NCBI GenBank assembly: GCA_934565775.1
Contig: CAKTIN010000045.1
Coordinates: 1-13,904, forward strand
DNA: 13,904 nt
DNA from: an uncultured Oscillospiraceae bacterium
GTDB taxonomy: Bacteria; Bacillota; Clostridia; Oscillospirales; Oscillospiraceae
Reading direction: 5' to 3'
Shown here one piece after another: positions 13,898 to 13,904 of this stretch. The translations under genes were made by a program, and so were the position numbers. The notes beneath the pieces were generated by a model. The model had not been told where the DNA came from and did no database searches. It saw only the letters and a list, made by a program, of their open reading frames with translations. Numbering within the stretch: position 1 is the stretch's first letter; every line of letters begins with the position of its first letter.

Positions 13898-13904
13898 ATG
13901 GAAG
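13898..13904 (+). CDS. Start of a further gene, cut by the window edge
   Basis: An ATG at 13898 (Met-Glu...) follows a perfect extended -10 and a purine-rich AACGGGGGTG stretch that could serve as a ribosome site. Only two codons are visible, so nothing can be said of the product. Confidence 0.4.

Noticed and set aside
1..13904. CRISPR arrays, insertion sequences, attachment sites, tRNA or rRNA genes
   Set aside because: No regularly spaced repeats, transposase or integrase motifs, or tRNA/rRNA-like sequences were found on either strand.

Overview
The window is GC-rich, has strong AGGAGG-type ribosome binding sites on most genes, tightly packed operons and intrinsic terminators. It carries an electron-bifurcating transhydrogenase (NfnAB), an oxygen-sensitive two-subunit tartrate dehydratase and small cysteine-rich proteins typical of anaerobes. 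This suggests a strict anaerobe of the Clostridia, most likely a GC-rich Oscillospiraceae-type gut bacterium. That placement is inference from gene content and composition; there is no rRNA or other taxonomic marker in the window.

Layout. (1) Positions 1-6075, plus strand: one long operon that enters from the left. It encodes the end of a LivM-type permease, the LivG and LivF ATPases, a zinc-dependent medium-chain dehydrogenase, two TIM-barrel sugar isomerase/epimerase-like proteins, and a second zinc dehydrogenase of the sorbitol/xylitol type. Genes overlap by 4-8 bases or lie 5-16 bases apart. (2) Positions 6098-6152: a terminator-like hairpin immediately in front of ttdAB (6165-7690), which encodes L(+)-tartrate dehydratase. 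(3) Positions 7703-7735: a hairpin shared by two converging units, then a minus-strand DUF362 gene (7753-8634). (4) Positions 8640-8850: a divergent promoter region, then nfnAB (8851-11104) with a very strong terminator. (5) Positions 11156-11351: a structured non-coding stretch. (6) A minus-strand MFS transporter (11352-12620), divergent from a two-gene unit: a low-molecular-weight tyrosine phosphatase and a DUF2284 cysteine-rich protein (12786-13792). (7) A hairpin, a good promoter and the first codons of another gene reach the right edge.

How the genes work together. The left operon reads as uptake of a small solute by a Liv-family ABC transporter, followed by dehydrogenase and epimerase steps typical of polyol, cyclitol or sugar-acid catabolism. 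Liv transporters usually carry amino acids or amides, so this pairing is the most interesting feature of the window; the substrate cannot be read from the sequence. TtdAB would turn a tartrate-like hydroxy-diacid into oxaloacetate, and NfnAB would balance NADH, NADPH and ferredoxin in the same anaerobic metabolism. No transcriptional regulator, mobile element, tRNA, rRNA or CRISPR array is visible.
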